A stretch of DNA of 64,000 nucleotides from Impatiens glandulifera (GCF_907164915.1 NC_061866.1:52945113-53009112); one strand, 5' to 3'; counted from the stretch's first letter, positions 9,212 to 20,105 are shown. Notes: a model not told the origin generated them from the letters alone. Program-made: numbers and translations.

Positions 9212-12013
9212 ATGGGTCGTGATTCGGCGTTGTTCAAACTATACTCTCAAGTGGACTTCGAGGAGATTCGGCAGAACGGAACGGCCGAAGCAAAAGAAGT
9301 AATTGACCGACTGATTAAAACTGGTTTGGAATATCTACTAGACGGTCCCCACGTAATATACAAGGACGCGGTCGAAGAATTCTTCAAAACCGCAACCACC
9401 TCCTACGACAGGATCCTCGCAACGGTTTGCGGCTCCCAAATAGAGATCACCGAAGCTGTAGTGGCCGAGAGTCTACGTCTCCCAACTACCGGTATGGACG
9501 CAACAGCAGAGATGGACGATGACGTTTTTAAGATGGCTTGCCGCCGTTTATCAGCAACAAACAAGCCGGTCCCCACATCCGGAAAGAAACAACTGCTGAA
9601 ACCGGAACTCATCCCGGCGTGTGACGTTTTTGCCAGGGCGATACTGGCAAGGGGAGGAAATTTCAGCAATCTGACCAAAGACAAAATCAGAATGATTTTT
9701 CGTCTAATGGAAGGCACAGAGATCAACTGGGCAAGATCGGTCTTCAGCAACCTTATGGAAATGGTGAGACCGGACTCAGACAGGTCTTGGGGGTATGCCG
9801 TACAACTCGGCAAGATCTTCTTACATCTGAAGATCAAAGTCGGTCCCGGTGTTGGAATACTAAAACGCAGCATCATCCGATCAAGGCATTTTCTTCCAAG
9901 AAAGCAATCGGCCTCCAGTTCCACAGGTGGCCGAAAGAAGAAAGCCGCAAAGAAAAATACCCCGGCAAAAGAAAACACCGGAGGGAAGAGAAAAGAAAAG
10001 GTAATTTTCGAAGAACCACCTCAAGAAACAGAGGATGAGGAGTGGGACGATGAGGAAGCCGACACAGAGGGAACCGAAAATAGAACGGACCATGACGATG
10101 ATCTTTCGGCTCAAAGTCCAAACAATGCCGAACATAGCATAAATCCTGAAACCACCGAGGGTGAGGACGGGATTGACACAGGTGCCAATGATGAAGGCCT
10201 CAGCAGGGAGGAAGCCGATGAGGCCGAGGCCGAGAGATTAGCCCAGAATATCTTTCAGGGCATCATCAGGCGGGATGAGGACGTTATAAGCTTATACTTG
10301 GAGTGGCATGAGCACCGCTTCAACACGAACTATAAGAACATCATGACGGACTTGAACCAAGAGGATTGCTTCGCCAGGTTGGAGGAGGTGGAGGCCATGA
10401 TCTTAAGCCTCACAAAATCCAATACCATTCATGAGGTACAATGCCGAACCTGCCTACTAATACCAAGAAGTCATCTTCGACAGATAAGAAGGCGTATCAG
10501 AAAGATTAAGGAGGAATATGCCGAAGGGGGATCGGTGTCTACAGTAGCACCGCTAGTTTTGGGAAAGCTTGAAAAGGGCAAACTGGAAATTCGGCAGGAA
10601 ATAGAGCGGCTGGAAGCCATATGCAATCTAAAAGAAGTACCGGTATATACCGCTCCAGTCATCGAAGAATTTCCAATTGACTGGACAACAACCTCAAGAG
10701 AAGACACCGAGACACCGAGGGACATTGAGACACCGATACAGGACAATGCTGAAATACCGACTTCAAAGACTGTTGAGGTACAAAGTTTAGACAATGTCGA
10801 GGTTCCAAACTCAGAAATTGAGGTAATAAACTTAGAGGATTCGGCTCAATTAGAACCTCCAAATGAAGAGGAGGCACCGATAAATCTTGATGAAAGAGCC
10901 GATCCTAATCCGACCGAGCAGTCCTCTCCCACTCCACCACCGGAAGCTACCGTTTCAGTTCCTCCTAAGGAATGGATTGAAGACCGGCTCCAAGAGTTTG
11001 AAGCATCCGTTTCGGGACGGATTGGTGAGCAACTTAAGAAATTTGAAGCGTCCACATCGGGGCAGGTTGAAGACCGGCTTCAGAAATTTGAAGCATCAAT
11101 ATCAGAGCAGATTGATGACCGCATACTTGAACACAACGTCTCTAAGCTTCAACCGCTCAAGGATAGATGCGAGAACGTTTTCGATTCGGCCATGCAGTTC
11201 GCCGATGTGACAAAGAAGGTTGTGGATCACCATCAAGCGCGCCTAGAGCAACTCAGCACCGGACTATGGGAAGAGGCCGGTGAGCGAGAAAACTGTGCTC
11301 ATCATATTTTAGCTCTGGAGGATCTCACTTCGGAATTAAAGAAGGATTTCGAACGGGTTGATCCGACAATTGAACGAGTCTCGGTACTGGAAAAGAAAAA
11401 CGAAGATCTCGTGGCCGAAGTAAAGGCACTTACTGCACAGATGGCCGAAATCCTGAAAGCTAAGGAAAACGCGGATGCCGCGGCTATAGAGGCCGATGCT
11501 CTGGTTGCTAAGAGAGTCCAGGAAAGGCTGGACGCCGAAGTTAGCAGAGACAAAGAGGCGCCGCGAGCGACTCCGCTGACCGAGGAAGAAGTAGAGGCCG
11601 AGAGAATAAGAAGGGCTGAGATCATGTATCCAGGGTATGCTGAGCAAATAGCAAGACAGGCTGCGGAGGATGCCGAACGATTGGAAACGGAGCAGCGACG
11701 GCTGGCGGGATTTGCGAAGGAACACGAGAAAAAGAAGAAAGCGGCCGCCTCCGCTTCAGCACCGGTCGCCTCGGCTTCAGAACCGAAGAAAAGAAAGAAG
11801 CCGGCTCCTAAGAAAGTTCGGATTGTGGAGATGCTCAATACAATTTCTGACCCGGTCGAGACGGGTACCTCGCAGCAAGACGACCAAGTCGAGGATGAAT
11901 TCGAAGAACAGCTGCGGTCCCGATCTAAACGACCACGACACTCCACGCAACCGCAACCGCAACCGCAACCGAAGAGAAAGAAGAGTGCCTACGAATTCAC
12001 GGACTCGGAATAG
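9212..12013 (+). CDS. Accessory ORF C, 933 aa: shared domain plus charged coiled-coil tail
   Basis: Unknown function. Residues ~1-215 repeat the ORF A/B domain (KTGLEYLL, VEEFFKTA, LRLPTTGM, INWARSVFSNL, GYAVQLGKIF). A basic Lys-rich stretch follows (GGRKKKAAKKN, ~245-260; possible nuclear signal), then an acidic tract (EDEEWDDEEADTE), a helical segment (~330-440), a Pro/Glu/Thr-rich linker (~475-585), three ~20-residue repeats of the type EDRLQKFEAS (~586-640), a predicted coiled coil (~640-860), another basic cluster (KKRKKPAPKK) and a QPQPQPQP-KRKK tail. I see no transmembrane segment. It occupies the env-like position of Sireviruses; some env-like products also have coiled coils, but no envelope function can be claimed. 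The ATG is the first in frame, 104 bp after a TATA box. Confidence 0.8.
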   Translation: MGRDSALFKLYSQVDFEEIRQNGTAEAKEVIDRLIKTGLEYLLDGPHVIYKDAVEEFFKTATTSYDRILATVCGSQIEITEAVVAESLRLPTTGMDATAEMDDDVFKMACRRLSATNKPVPTSGKKQLLKPELIPACDVFARAILARGGNFSNLTKDKIRMIFRLMEGTEINWARSVFSNLMEMVRPDSDRSWGYAVQLGKIFLHLKIKVGPGVGILKRSIIRSRHFLPRKQSASSSTGGRKKKAAKKNTPAKENTGGKRKEKVIFEEPPQETEDEEWDDEEADTEGTENRTDHDDDLSAQSPNNAEHSINPETTEGEDGIDTGANDEGLSREEADEAEAERLAQNIFQGIIRRDEDVISLYLEWHEHRFNTNYKNIMTDLNQEDCFARLEEVEAMILSLTKSNTIHEVQCRTCLLIPRSHLRQIRRRIRKIKEEYAEGGSVSTVAPLVLGKLEKGKLEIRQEIERLEAICNLKEVPVYTAPVIEEFPIDWTTTSREDTETPRDIETPIQDNAEIPTSKTVEVQSLDNVEVPNSEIEVINLEDSAQLEPPNEEEAPINLDERADPNPTEQSSPTPPPEATVSVPPKEWIEDRLQEFEASVSGRIGEQLKKFEASTSGQVEDRLQKFEASISEQIDDRILEHNVSKLQPLKDRCENVFDSAMQFADVTKKVVDHHQARLEQLSTGLWEEAGERENCAHHILALEDLTSELKKDFERVDPTIERVSVLEKKNEDLVAEVKALTAQMAEILKAKENADAAAIEADALVAKRVQERLDAEVSRDKEAPRATPLTEEEVEAERIRRAEIMYPGYAEQIARQAAEDAERLETEQRRLAGFAKEHEKKKKAAASASAPVASASEPKKRKKPAPKKVRIVEMLNTISDPVETGTSQQDDQVEDEFEEQLRSRSKRPRHSTQPQPQPQPKRKKSAYEFTDSE

Positions 12014-12125
12014 GGACTATCTTTCCTTTTACTTGTCTCAGTATTTATGCTTTGTCCTTCGGTTATCTATAAATATATATAAAAGTTATTTTTGAATATC
12101 GGCCTTATTTTGCATTTCTACTTGG

Positions 12126-12351
12126 TTTTGATAATTTTAAATAAAATAATCAAAAAGGGAGAAATTGTTAGATAAATGATAGAGATTCTTCCAAAATCCT
12201 TCAAAAACTCCTCTCTCAAAATTTTTCGAAAAATTCTCTAAGTCTTTTTCAAAAACCGGCCAAACAAAACAACCGGCCTACGGTTGCAAACTTACATAAT
12301 TTTGATAATTTTAAATAAAATAATCAAAAAGGGAGAAATTGTTAGATAAAT
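12126..12351 (+). repeat. Duplicated PPT/LTR-start segment (52 bp direct repeat)
   Basis: Positions 12126-12177 and 12300-12351 are identical over 52 bp, spaced 174 bp. Each copy contains a polypurine tract (AAAAAGGGAGAAAT) followed by TGTTAGATAAAT. Either TG (12166 or 12340) could be the true LTR start, giving an LTR of 1468 or 1294 bp. Multiple PPT-like copies upstream of the 3' LTR are, as I recall, a described Sirevirus trait. Confidence 0.8.
12326..12339 (+). promoter_or_regulatory. Polypurine tract
   Basis: AAAAAGGGAGAAAT immediately before TGTTAG of the 3' LTR; it should prime plus-strand DNA synthesis. An identical copy lies at 12152-12165. Confidence 0.75.
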
Positions 12352-13633
12352 TCATACCGGTTCAAATAAACCTAACTTAAACAAACTTCCTACGCAGGAA
12401 CAAGGAACCGGACCGGATGAACAAAAGAAAACCAACTGAAGAAACCGAACCGGTCAAGCTACCAAACCGATCAAGAGTATTCGGTACGTGACCGCACAGA
12501 GGAAGGATCGGCCAAAGCCTAAAAGCCAGATCCATCAAATAGCCGATTAATCTACAAGACAAGAATAACCGGAAGAAGTCCGGTTACTTCACTACCAAAA
12601 GACATTCGGCCAAGTCAAGAGGCCGACTAGTACAAGAAGACACTTTGGGTATCTGTTGAGAATGATACCAAAGGAACAGACTGAATACTTCCATATCCAT
12701 GCAAGTCTGAGGAAAGACTGTAGGCTGCAGAAAACAGTACTACCGGATCTTTCTACTTCGGGATAAGCCAGAAAGGAAATCTTCAAAGTACAGACAACTG
12801 TCCAAGCAGACAGTGCCTACATTGAGTAAAAGACAAACCCAGCAGGTTTGCTTTACAGACCGGCAGGTCTGAAACAGGATGCCAGGTCTGAGATTGACCG
12901 TCAGGTCTGAGGAGAAGACCGCAGGTCTGAGACACTGAATCACTGCATCTCTGATCAGCCAATCAGATTCAAGGCTTCGAAATATGACCGTTGGCATATT
13001 TCACTTATAAAAGGAGGCAGTTGCAGAAGAGTAAATGCGGGACAAACATTGGGATAACAAGAGCTAAGTGCATTTACTACAAGTGATAACAGTGTGGTAT
13101 TCTAAGAAAGCCTAAGTGCTAAATTCTAAGTGTGTGTTACAATTTCAGTGAGAATTGTAAGAGTGTTATCGAGCAGGAAATAAGTCTCGATCGAATTGTA
13201 CGTGTATTCCTTAGTGAATATCCTTCTCGCGGTTTCGAGAGGAAGGGGTGACGTAGGAGTTTTATCTCCGAACATCCATAAAATCTGTTGTGTTATTTAC
13301 TTTCTGTTGGCTTCTTTATATAACCGACTAACTTAACCATACCGCTCCAAACCAACTCTATACTCACCATACCGAATATCCAGATAACCGAAACCGACCC
13401 ACCATTCCTCAAATCTCCATCATCCGAAACCGACTCCGCCTATCATACTCGTGTACCGCTTCAACTTGAAAGCAAACCTCTTCCGCGCTTGAACCTAGTT
13501 CAAGGGTTTGTGACAGGTTGTGTAGTATTGAAACCCCGGTGTTAATCTCTAACCGGATTAACCACCACCCTACGAGTGAGAACCGCTAACCGGTCCAACC
13601 CCCGGTCCACCAGCGGCGACCTAGATCCTAACA
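12340..13633 (+). repeat. 3' LTR
   Basis: 1294 bp beginning TGTTAG and ending CTAACA (inverted termini). Positions 12562-13633 match 1-1072 with three transitions. It contains the same U3 repeats (12843-12941) and TATA box (13006-13013). If the first PPT copy is the functional one, the LTR starts at 12166 instead. Confidence 0.9.
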
Positions 13634-13995
13634 TGCACCGAATAACTATACAATATATCGAAAATGTTTAAATTTTATGTAGGTAGTCTAAACCATACTG
13701 AACGGGTCAACGAAAAATAAATATGAAACTGTAAAATGATATATTCTTTTAACTTTTTAATAAGATTAAAAAAATTTAATTTATATAAAATTCAATTTAT
13801 TCTATATTTCATTTGAAATAACTATTATAATATAAAATTTAAAATAAAATATTTCTAGACATTAATTATTAAACATTTAATTTGAAGTGAGGTCATGATA
13901 TATTATTCATATAAAATATATAATAATTATTTTTTATTAAAAATTTATTCTAATAACTATTTTTTTAAAATAATAATATATTATAACTATCATTA

Positions 13996-14051
<56 letters not shown>

Positions 14052-14600
14052 GATAATAGTCCATCTTTTTAAAAATTTAACTATTATATTATAAAATAAA
14101 TTATTTAAAATGATTTGATTTGATAATATATATATAAAAAATTAAAATTATTAATCTTATTAAAAAAAATTATAATTTAAAATAATTAAATTAAAATGTT
14201 AAAAATATATTAAAAAAAACTTTAGTTGCATATCGACTTATCATCAGTGGACTTAATATTATATAATTTAATTAATTTAATGTTTTCAATGGTTGTTAGT
14301 TCCTATTTTTTATTATTTGTTTTGATATACTTTTTACTTATTTTATCAGATTTTTGACTAAATGACAAAGATGTTGAAATCTTTTAAAAAACAATTAAAT
14401 TAAAAAAATCTAAAAATATTTTATTGACTTTAATCTTTCCAGAAATTTATATATAAAGATTATTTGAACTTTTATTGACTTTATTCTTTATTTTATATAA
14501 CCGATTAATTTAAATTGGTCTAATTCAAAATTTGTATGATAATTATTTTCTTATAGATTTAGTTGAAAAATGACCCGACCGACCCTGCAAAATCCCATAT
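13634..14600. other. AT-rich intergenic DNA with (TA)n microsatellite
   Basis: No gene seen. A (TA)n run spans about 13998-14046. This is the old flank of the retrotransposon and, towards 14600, the promoter region of the fibrillin gene; short GGGTC repeats lie at ~14605-14645. Confidence 0.6.
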
Positions 14601-14639
14601 TTATTAGGTAGAATACGGGTCATGAGTTGGGTCGGGTCG

Positions 14640-15102
14640 GGTCGAATCCTGACTGACTCCTCTGTTATTGATTCTTCTTCTTCTTCTTCTTGCTTATATC
14701 TTCTACATTTGTGCGGTCCTCACTTCCTTCCTTCCGACGGGGCTTCGGTCTTCTCCGATGCCAAGCCAGATGAAGCTGGGGATTCTTCTTCCCGAGTCTT
14801 CGTTTTGAGACAGCCAGCTTACTCTCATTGGAAACAGGAATAACCGATGCCCAATACTTCTCCTTTAGTAGACAAGCTTCAATTTGCCTTTTCACCAAAT
14901 CTGTCTCCTCTCACAAGTAAGCTCTTTTCTGCAATTTGAAGCAATTGTTCCATCAAAATGCATTTAATCTAAGCTTTTAGAACTTCTATGCTCTAGTATT
15001 GTCAACAAATTGTTTGGATTTGATTATCATATTCCCAATTTCTTTGAGCAAGCAAGATTATAATAGGAGTCCGTTCCATCTTCTCTAGTGATTGTACTCC
15101 AA
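14640..15102 (+). other. Probable 5' leader (with intron) of the fibrillin gene
   Basis: CT-rich stretch (TTCTTCTTCTTCTTCTTG, ~14670) and a donor CACAA^GTAAGC after 14916, with an acceptor TTCTCTAG^TG at 15088/15089. Splicing these would create an ATG across the junction (a|tg) and keep the frame open from the ATG at 14847. Whether translation starts there or at 15103/15127 cannot be settled from sequence. Confidence 0.45.
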
Positions 15103-16556
15103 ATGACACCAATCCCAGCTCTGCACATGGCATCACCAATTCCTTCTCTTATCAAAATGACCAGAGCTCACTGTCAGAGGTCATCTTGGAGCAAGAAGAA
15201 GAAGAGCAGCATTGCATCCGGCTATAATAAGCCCATTAGGGCTGCAGCAGCAGGAGCAGAAGAGAGCTCTTCAGGCTTATTAAGAACTGATCAAGAAAAC
15301 GAAAATGGAGAACATGATGAGGATTCAAGAACTCCTACCCAGATCAAAGCTGACCTCTATGAAGCAGTTCAAGGTACCCCCAACCCAATCTAGAACAAAA
15401 AAAAAATTCATTCTTTTTCTTTTGTCCCTTTAGTAAACCCTAATGTATACTAGTATCGAAATTGAGACGGATTGGTTCCTGCATTGCCAAGTAAGGCATT
15501 AACAGGGGTATTTTTGGAATCCCATCAACAAAGAAATCTGAGATTGAGAGTCTGGTCAAGCTGTTGGAATCCATGAATCCAACTCCTGAGCCAGCCTTTA
15601 CTCTCGAAAAGGTAACTTCAATTTTCCGATATAACTATGTTTGAAACTTGGGATTGTTGATTGACTGAGATGAGAAATCACCCTTTTTTTCTTTGATAAA
15701 TGGAAAGGTGAGTGGATGCTGGAAGCTTGTTTATAGCACAATAACAATTCTTGGCTCCAGAAGAACAAAGCTTGGATTGAGGGATTTCATCAGCTTGGGT
15801 GATTTTTTTCAGACCATTGATGTTTCTAAGGTAATTTCCAATTGGGTACACTAACAAGTAAAACAATTCATCTTAGACAACTTTTTTCATTTAATCTTCT
15901 ATATATTCTCTCATTGATCTGATTTTCATTTTTATTTTGCATTCTTCTTGTTTTTGTTAATGGAGGGAAAAGCAGTTAATATAGTAATGTTCAATGTGAG
16001 GGCATTGAATTTTCTAAATGGACAGCTAAAGATTGAGTCGTCCTTCAAGACTGCATCCAAATCTGTAATATATGAATCATCTCATTCTTTCTCTTTCTCG
16101 TCATTCTTAAACCACCTCCCTTTTATGAAGCTATTATTGTTTTTTTTTTCCATCTGAAACAGAGAGTTGATATCGAGTATGTTGATTCTTCCATAACTCC
16201 AGAGCAGGTTAAACCTTGTTTTTGGATTTCCATGGAATCAAGCATTGGATGCATCATATGATCCTAACATTCTGTTTTTATTGGCGTAGTTAATGAATGT
16301 GTTTAAGAAGAATTATGATATCTTGCTGAGCATATTCAATCCAGAGGGGTGGCTGGAGATCACGTATCCTTCTGATTTTCTTTTATTTTTTCGAGTCAAT
16401 TCTTGATCGGGTTTGTTTGTTTTGGCTTTTTAAGTATTGGGTGATGCATAGTTTATTGAATGATCATCGATTCTTAACAAATTTCTAAGATACGTTGACG
16501 ATACATTGAGGATAGGAAGGGATGATAAAGGCAATATCTTCATTTTGGAGAGATGA
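15103..16556 (+). CDS. FBN5: Fibrillin 5-like plastid-lipid-associated protein
   Basis: Seven exons read: 15103-15373, 15496-15611, 15708-15830, 15966-16064, 16163-16207, 16290-16363, 16490-16556; phases fit and give 264 aa. PAP/fibrillin domain: [73 protein letters not shown] and C-terminal GNIFILER. Fibrillin 5 is a chloroplast protein reported to support plastoquinone synthesis with solanesyl diphosphate synthase. The first ~80 residues are Ser/Lys-rich and poorly structured, fitting a transit peptide. The start is uncertain: ATG 15127 has a better context. An upstream exon 14847-14916 spliced to 15089 would also be in frame and extend the N-terminus. The young retrotransposon ends ~1.4 kb upstream. 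Confidence 0.88.
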
Positions 16557-17352
16557 CATTATGAGAATACAAAGTTTTCTTCTTGGCTCCAGATGGAATG
16601 AAATGAACAGTCATAATAGAGGTACATTGTTTGGTTGTAATTGTAAAAATCTTTATCTTTCATTTACCCATTTCTCCTGTAATTGTTGACCATTTAATTA
16701 AGTCGATTACACATACATTAGTTTTGGATATGGTCATAAGATGCTTACAAAATGAGTTGAAAATGACATCCACAAAAGTTATACAAGTTTGAAAAGTATT
16801 GACTCTCAATAAGAAAGTTAAAGTCAACTTATAAACAGCAAAATTAGATTGAAACAACAAGTTAATTGAACCGACGTTAAACTAACATGCATCCAACCAC
16901 CATGATTTTCAAATGGAAATGAATTAGTGACATTTTAACCTTTTAAACGAACTTTACCCCTTCACCTACCTTGGTTGGATGTAACAAATAAGGAATCAAA
17001 GAAATGGGTATGACGCGTATTAGACCGAAATGAAGTGGGCTCCAATAATGAAGAAGAAAGAATTGAAGAATGTGGGCTCCAGTCAGTACATTTCATCTCA
17101 ACAGTTGCATTCTCAAAGATATGCAGTTGAAGCAACATCATTAAAAAGTGTCTCTTTCTTCTTAGGCGCCCACCCTTTATCTCTTCTTCTTCTCTCTTGA
17201 GAAGAGAGAGGAACGCACACACAGAGGACGGATAACCCTTGGTCGCTTTCACATATGCAATTTTATCACGTTCCCTTTTTTTGGTTTGGCCGATCACACT
17301 AACATACATCTGTACATAAGTTTAGAGAGTGCTCCTTCTGGAGACGAACAAA
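16557..17352. other. Intergenic: fibrillin 3' end and kinase promoter/leader
   Basis: No ORF with support. The 16557-16680 part is the likely 3' UTR of the fibrillin gene. The 17130-17352 part is CT/GA-rich (CTTCTTCTTCTCTCTTGAG followed by AAGAGAGAGG, a short inverted repeat) and fits the 5' leader of the kinase. Confidence 0.45.
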
Positions 17353-18792
17353 ATGGGAAATTCTAGGGTTTTGGCTTTGTACATCACCATATGTGTGGTT
17401 GCTTTTATCATTTCCAAGATCACTATAGCAGTCCTCCTATACTTCAGATGGAAACGAAAGCAAATGATTGTTCGAGATTTATCAGGTAATAGAAATTTAC
17501 CTGTTTATTTGTCTAATTACTTCATGGATCTTTTGTTTCTCTTATATAATATGGTGTGTTTAATCAGAAGGAGGGAAGCTGATAATGTTTAGATCATCTA
17601 AGATGAAGTCATTAAACTCAGATGTATTCACGGAGAAAGCTATGAAGTTAAGCAATAAGGACATAATTGGAACTGGAGGTTACGGCACAGTTTATCGTTT
17701 AAACATGGATTCGTCATTGTCTTTTGCGGTAAAGAGATTGAACAAAGGAAGTGTTGAGAGAGACGAGGGTTTCCAAAGAGAATTGGAAGCAATGGGAGAT
17801 ATTAAACACAAGAACATTGTTACCCTTCATGGTTATTATTCAACTCCTTCATATAATCTTCTCATCTATGAGCTAATGCCTAATGGGAATTTATCATCAT
17901 TCCTCCATGGTAATTAACTATCCATTCACTAATTATAAACTAAACTAACTTTGATCACAATATTTAAAATTCTCATAATTTTGCAGATAGATCGACGGAG
18001 ACAACAACCCCGGTTCTTGATTGGGCTTCGAGGTACAAAATAGCTGTGGGGATTGCAAAAGGTTTGTCGTACCTTCACTTTGATTGCATCCCTCATATAA
18101 TCCATAGAGACATCAAATCGAGCAATATATTGCTGGATGAGAATATGGAGGCTCGAGTTTCGGATTTTGGGTTGGCGACATTGATGGAAGCAGACAAGAC
18201 CCATGTTTCGACTTTGGTTGCAGGGACTTTTGGTTATTTGGCTCCTGGTATGTTTGAATCATTAGTTTCTGGGTTATTATAATAATATTATTTGGAGTTG
18301 TAATATTTGATGATATTTGTTAATTGGTGTAGAATACTTTGATACCGGTAAAGCTACAAGAAAGGGAGATGTTTACAGTTATGGTGTTGTCTTGCTGGAG
18401 CTGTTAACAGGTAAAAAGCCAACAGATGAAGCATTTATTGAGGAAGGGACCAAGCTTGTGACCTGGGTAAGTAAAGTAAAGTAAAAGTAAAGTAAAGTTT
18501 CTATCTTTTAATCAATTTCCATGATCCTTTTTCCATTTGTGACCTTGTTTGGTTATGGGGGTGGTTTGACTTGATTGAACAGGTAAAATCTGTAGTGGAA
18601 GAGAAGAAAGAAGAAATGGTGATTGACAGTAGATTAGAATGTTGTTCAATGGAGGAGGAGGAAGAAGTTAAAAATGTATTCTCGATTGCATTAATGTGCT
18701 TAGAGCATGAACCTTCAAAGAGACCTTCAATGGCTGAAGTTGTTAAAATGCTAGAACAAAAGAAGATGATCAAATCAAACCAACTTAACTAG
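17353..18792 (+). CDS. Receptor-like serine/threonine kinase, At1g78530 type
   Basis: Five exons: 17353-17485, 17568-17909, 17987-18247, 18333-18466, 18583-18792; all phases match, 359 aa. One N-terminal transmembrane helix (~8-31) followed by RWKRK; almost no extracellular part. Kinase domain: glycine loop GTGGYGTV (79-86), catalytic Lys100 in [13 protein letters not shown] (198-205), DFG (218-220), [27 protein letters not shown]. Active-site residues are complete, so it should be an active plasma-membrane kinase; ligand and pathway are unknown. The start at 17353 (MGNSRV) is chosen by resemblance to the Arabidopsis protein. Intron 4 holds a GTAAA microsatellite. The last 18 bp overlap the end of the FAP3 coding region on the other strand. 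Confidence 0.92.
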
Positions 18793-19835
18793 ACCTCTGG
18801 CAACTGAATCCTTCAATGAAGGAGAAACTGGATCTTTACCAAAGAAAACATCGAAAAGTGCCCATGCTACATTACTAGACTCAATTGTCGTCGTCCCACC
18901 ATCAGACAAGCCAACCTGAAAAAACATTGGATTTTTTTAGAAACAATGAAGGATTATCGGAGATAGTTAGTTGGGTTTGTTTGCGTATACTTACTAGCAT
19001 TTTGGTTGGATTGAGCCAAGTGAGGAAGATGACAGTCCCTTTGTTGAGAGATCGTCCTTGAAAAAAGCTGCGGAAAGTGGAGAGAGCAGATTCATCTATA
19101 GGAATAGGCGAAACTAATCTCGGGGAAATTGCATCGTTTAAAGCATCCCAAAAGGTTTTTCCATCAACATCCCTCACAAGAACAATCTGCAGTGATTTCT
19201 CAATTGGGTCCTGGAATATAGTGTTGAAAAGAGATGTATCGCCTTTAATATCTTCCAGTGATCGTCCTCTCCATGCATTTAAGTTGCTTACAATAGATTC
19301 ATCGATGTATAATCCAGCAGCATATACCTTAACACCGATTATTGCAAAAACTTTCTCCCTGTATCCTGAAAATCATCATTATATCAAAGAAATAATTCCA
19401 TATTCTTCATCTTCTTTGTTTTCTATATAATCTCATTTGTCAAATTACAGACCTGTTCCTAGTAGAGACAGTGAAGTTGAGCAACCTGGAATGGTTAATG
19501 TTGTCTGAAACTTAACCTTGGTTGCAGGTTCTTCTTCTTCTTCAGTGTATTCTGCATTTCCAAATCCAACTAGCCGCCATTACAGAAAAACAGAAATTCC
19601 ATCAAATTGAAAACACCTTCTTCAATCAATCAGCATAGTTGGGGGAGACGAGAAGAAAGTTGTTACCGGAAGATGAACGAACAACCTTCATAGAGGAATT
19701 GCGGGATGATCTGAAGGAGGATAAGCGATGAAAAGACCGGCGGGGCTTGCCGAAAGATGGAATCGGAGGGATTCCGGCGAAATTGGGGGAAATTGGAATT
19801 TGCAAAGGAACTGCCTTAGCTCCCATTCCCAGCAT
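18775..19835 (-). CDS. FAP3: Fatty-acid-binding protein 3, chloroplastic (chalcone-isomerase fold)
   Basis: Four exons on the minus strand: 19835-19667, 19569-19453, 19365-18995, 18915-18775; 265 aa in frame. Residues 1-~60 are rich in Ser/Arg/Pro ([20 protein letters not shown]) and fit a chloroplast transit peptide. Core: [104 protein letters not shown] proteins share the chalcone-isomerase fold but bind fatty acids in the plastid stroma rather than catalysing flavanone formation; FAP3 is the best fit by overall sequence. The stop TGA (18777-18775) lies inside the last exon of the convergent kinase gene. Confidence 0.9.
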
Positions 19836-20105
19836 TGCTTAGAAACTAGCTTCCAACCTCCGCGTCGTCTTCTCCGATTGAATGGATAGGCTCAAAGCTC
19901 CATCAGAGAAGATAAGATCTCCATAGCAGGAGGGCCCGCCCCTGCTCCGTCTCTCATAGAAGATAAATTAGGGTTCATGAATGAATTATTTGAGTTGATG
20001 GATTCTTCTTTTCCTTTAATCTAATAATAATAATAACAATACTTTAAATTTGATTAATTTTTTATTTATTTCAAATTTAAGAAGTTAACACGAATCCAAC
20101 CGAGA

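Larger units (their letters stand above)
1..13633 (+). mobile_element. Intact-looking Ty1/copia (Sirevirus-like) LTR retrotransposon with three accessory ORFs
   Basis: Order seen: partial 5' LTR (1-1072), tRNA-iMet type PBS (1075-1086), gag (1112-2959), pol (2994-6221) with domains in copia order (protease, integrase, reverse transcriptase, RNase H), three further sense ORFs (6777-7490, 7984-8688, 9212-12013), purine-rich PPT (12326-12339) and 3' LTR (12340-13633). The first ~222 bp of the 5' LTR and the 5' target duplication lie outside the window, so the TSD cannot be checked; the base pairs right after the 3' LTR are TGCAC. Aligning the LTRs by eye gives three differences, all transitions, at 444, 798 and 973. 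None of the ORFs carries a stop or visible frameshift. A long gag, a gag/pol split and extra sequence between pol and the 3' LTR are traits of plant Sireviruses (SIRE1 group); assignment to that lineage is inference. Confidence 0.93.

Noticed and set aside
11302..11946. 214 aa minus-strand ORF opposite accessory ORF C
   Set aside because: Low-complexity Ser/Ala text caused by the Glu/Lys/Ala-rich coiled coil on the other strand.
14622..14843. 73 aa ORF upstream of the fibrillin gene
   Set aside because: Ser-rich leader text made of a TTC microsatellite; ends before the in-frame ATG at 14847.
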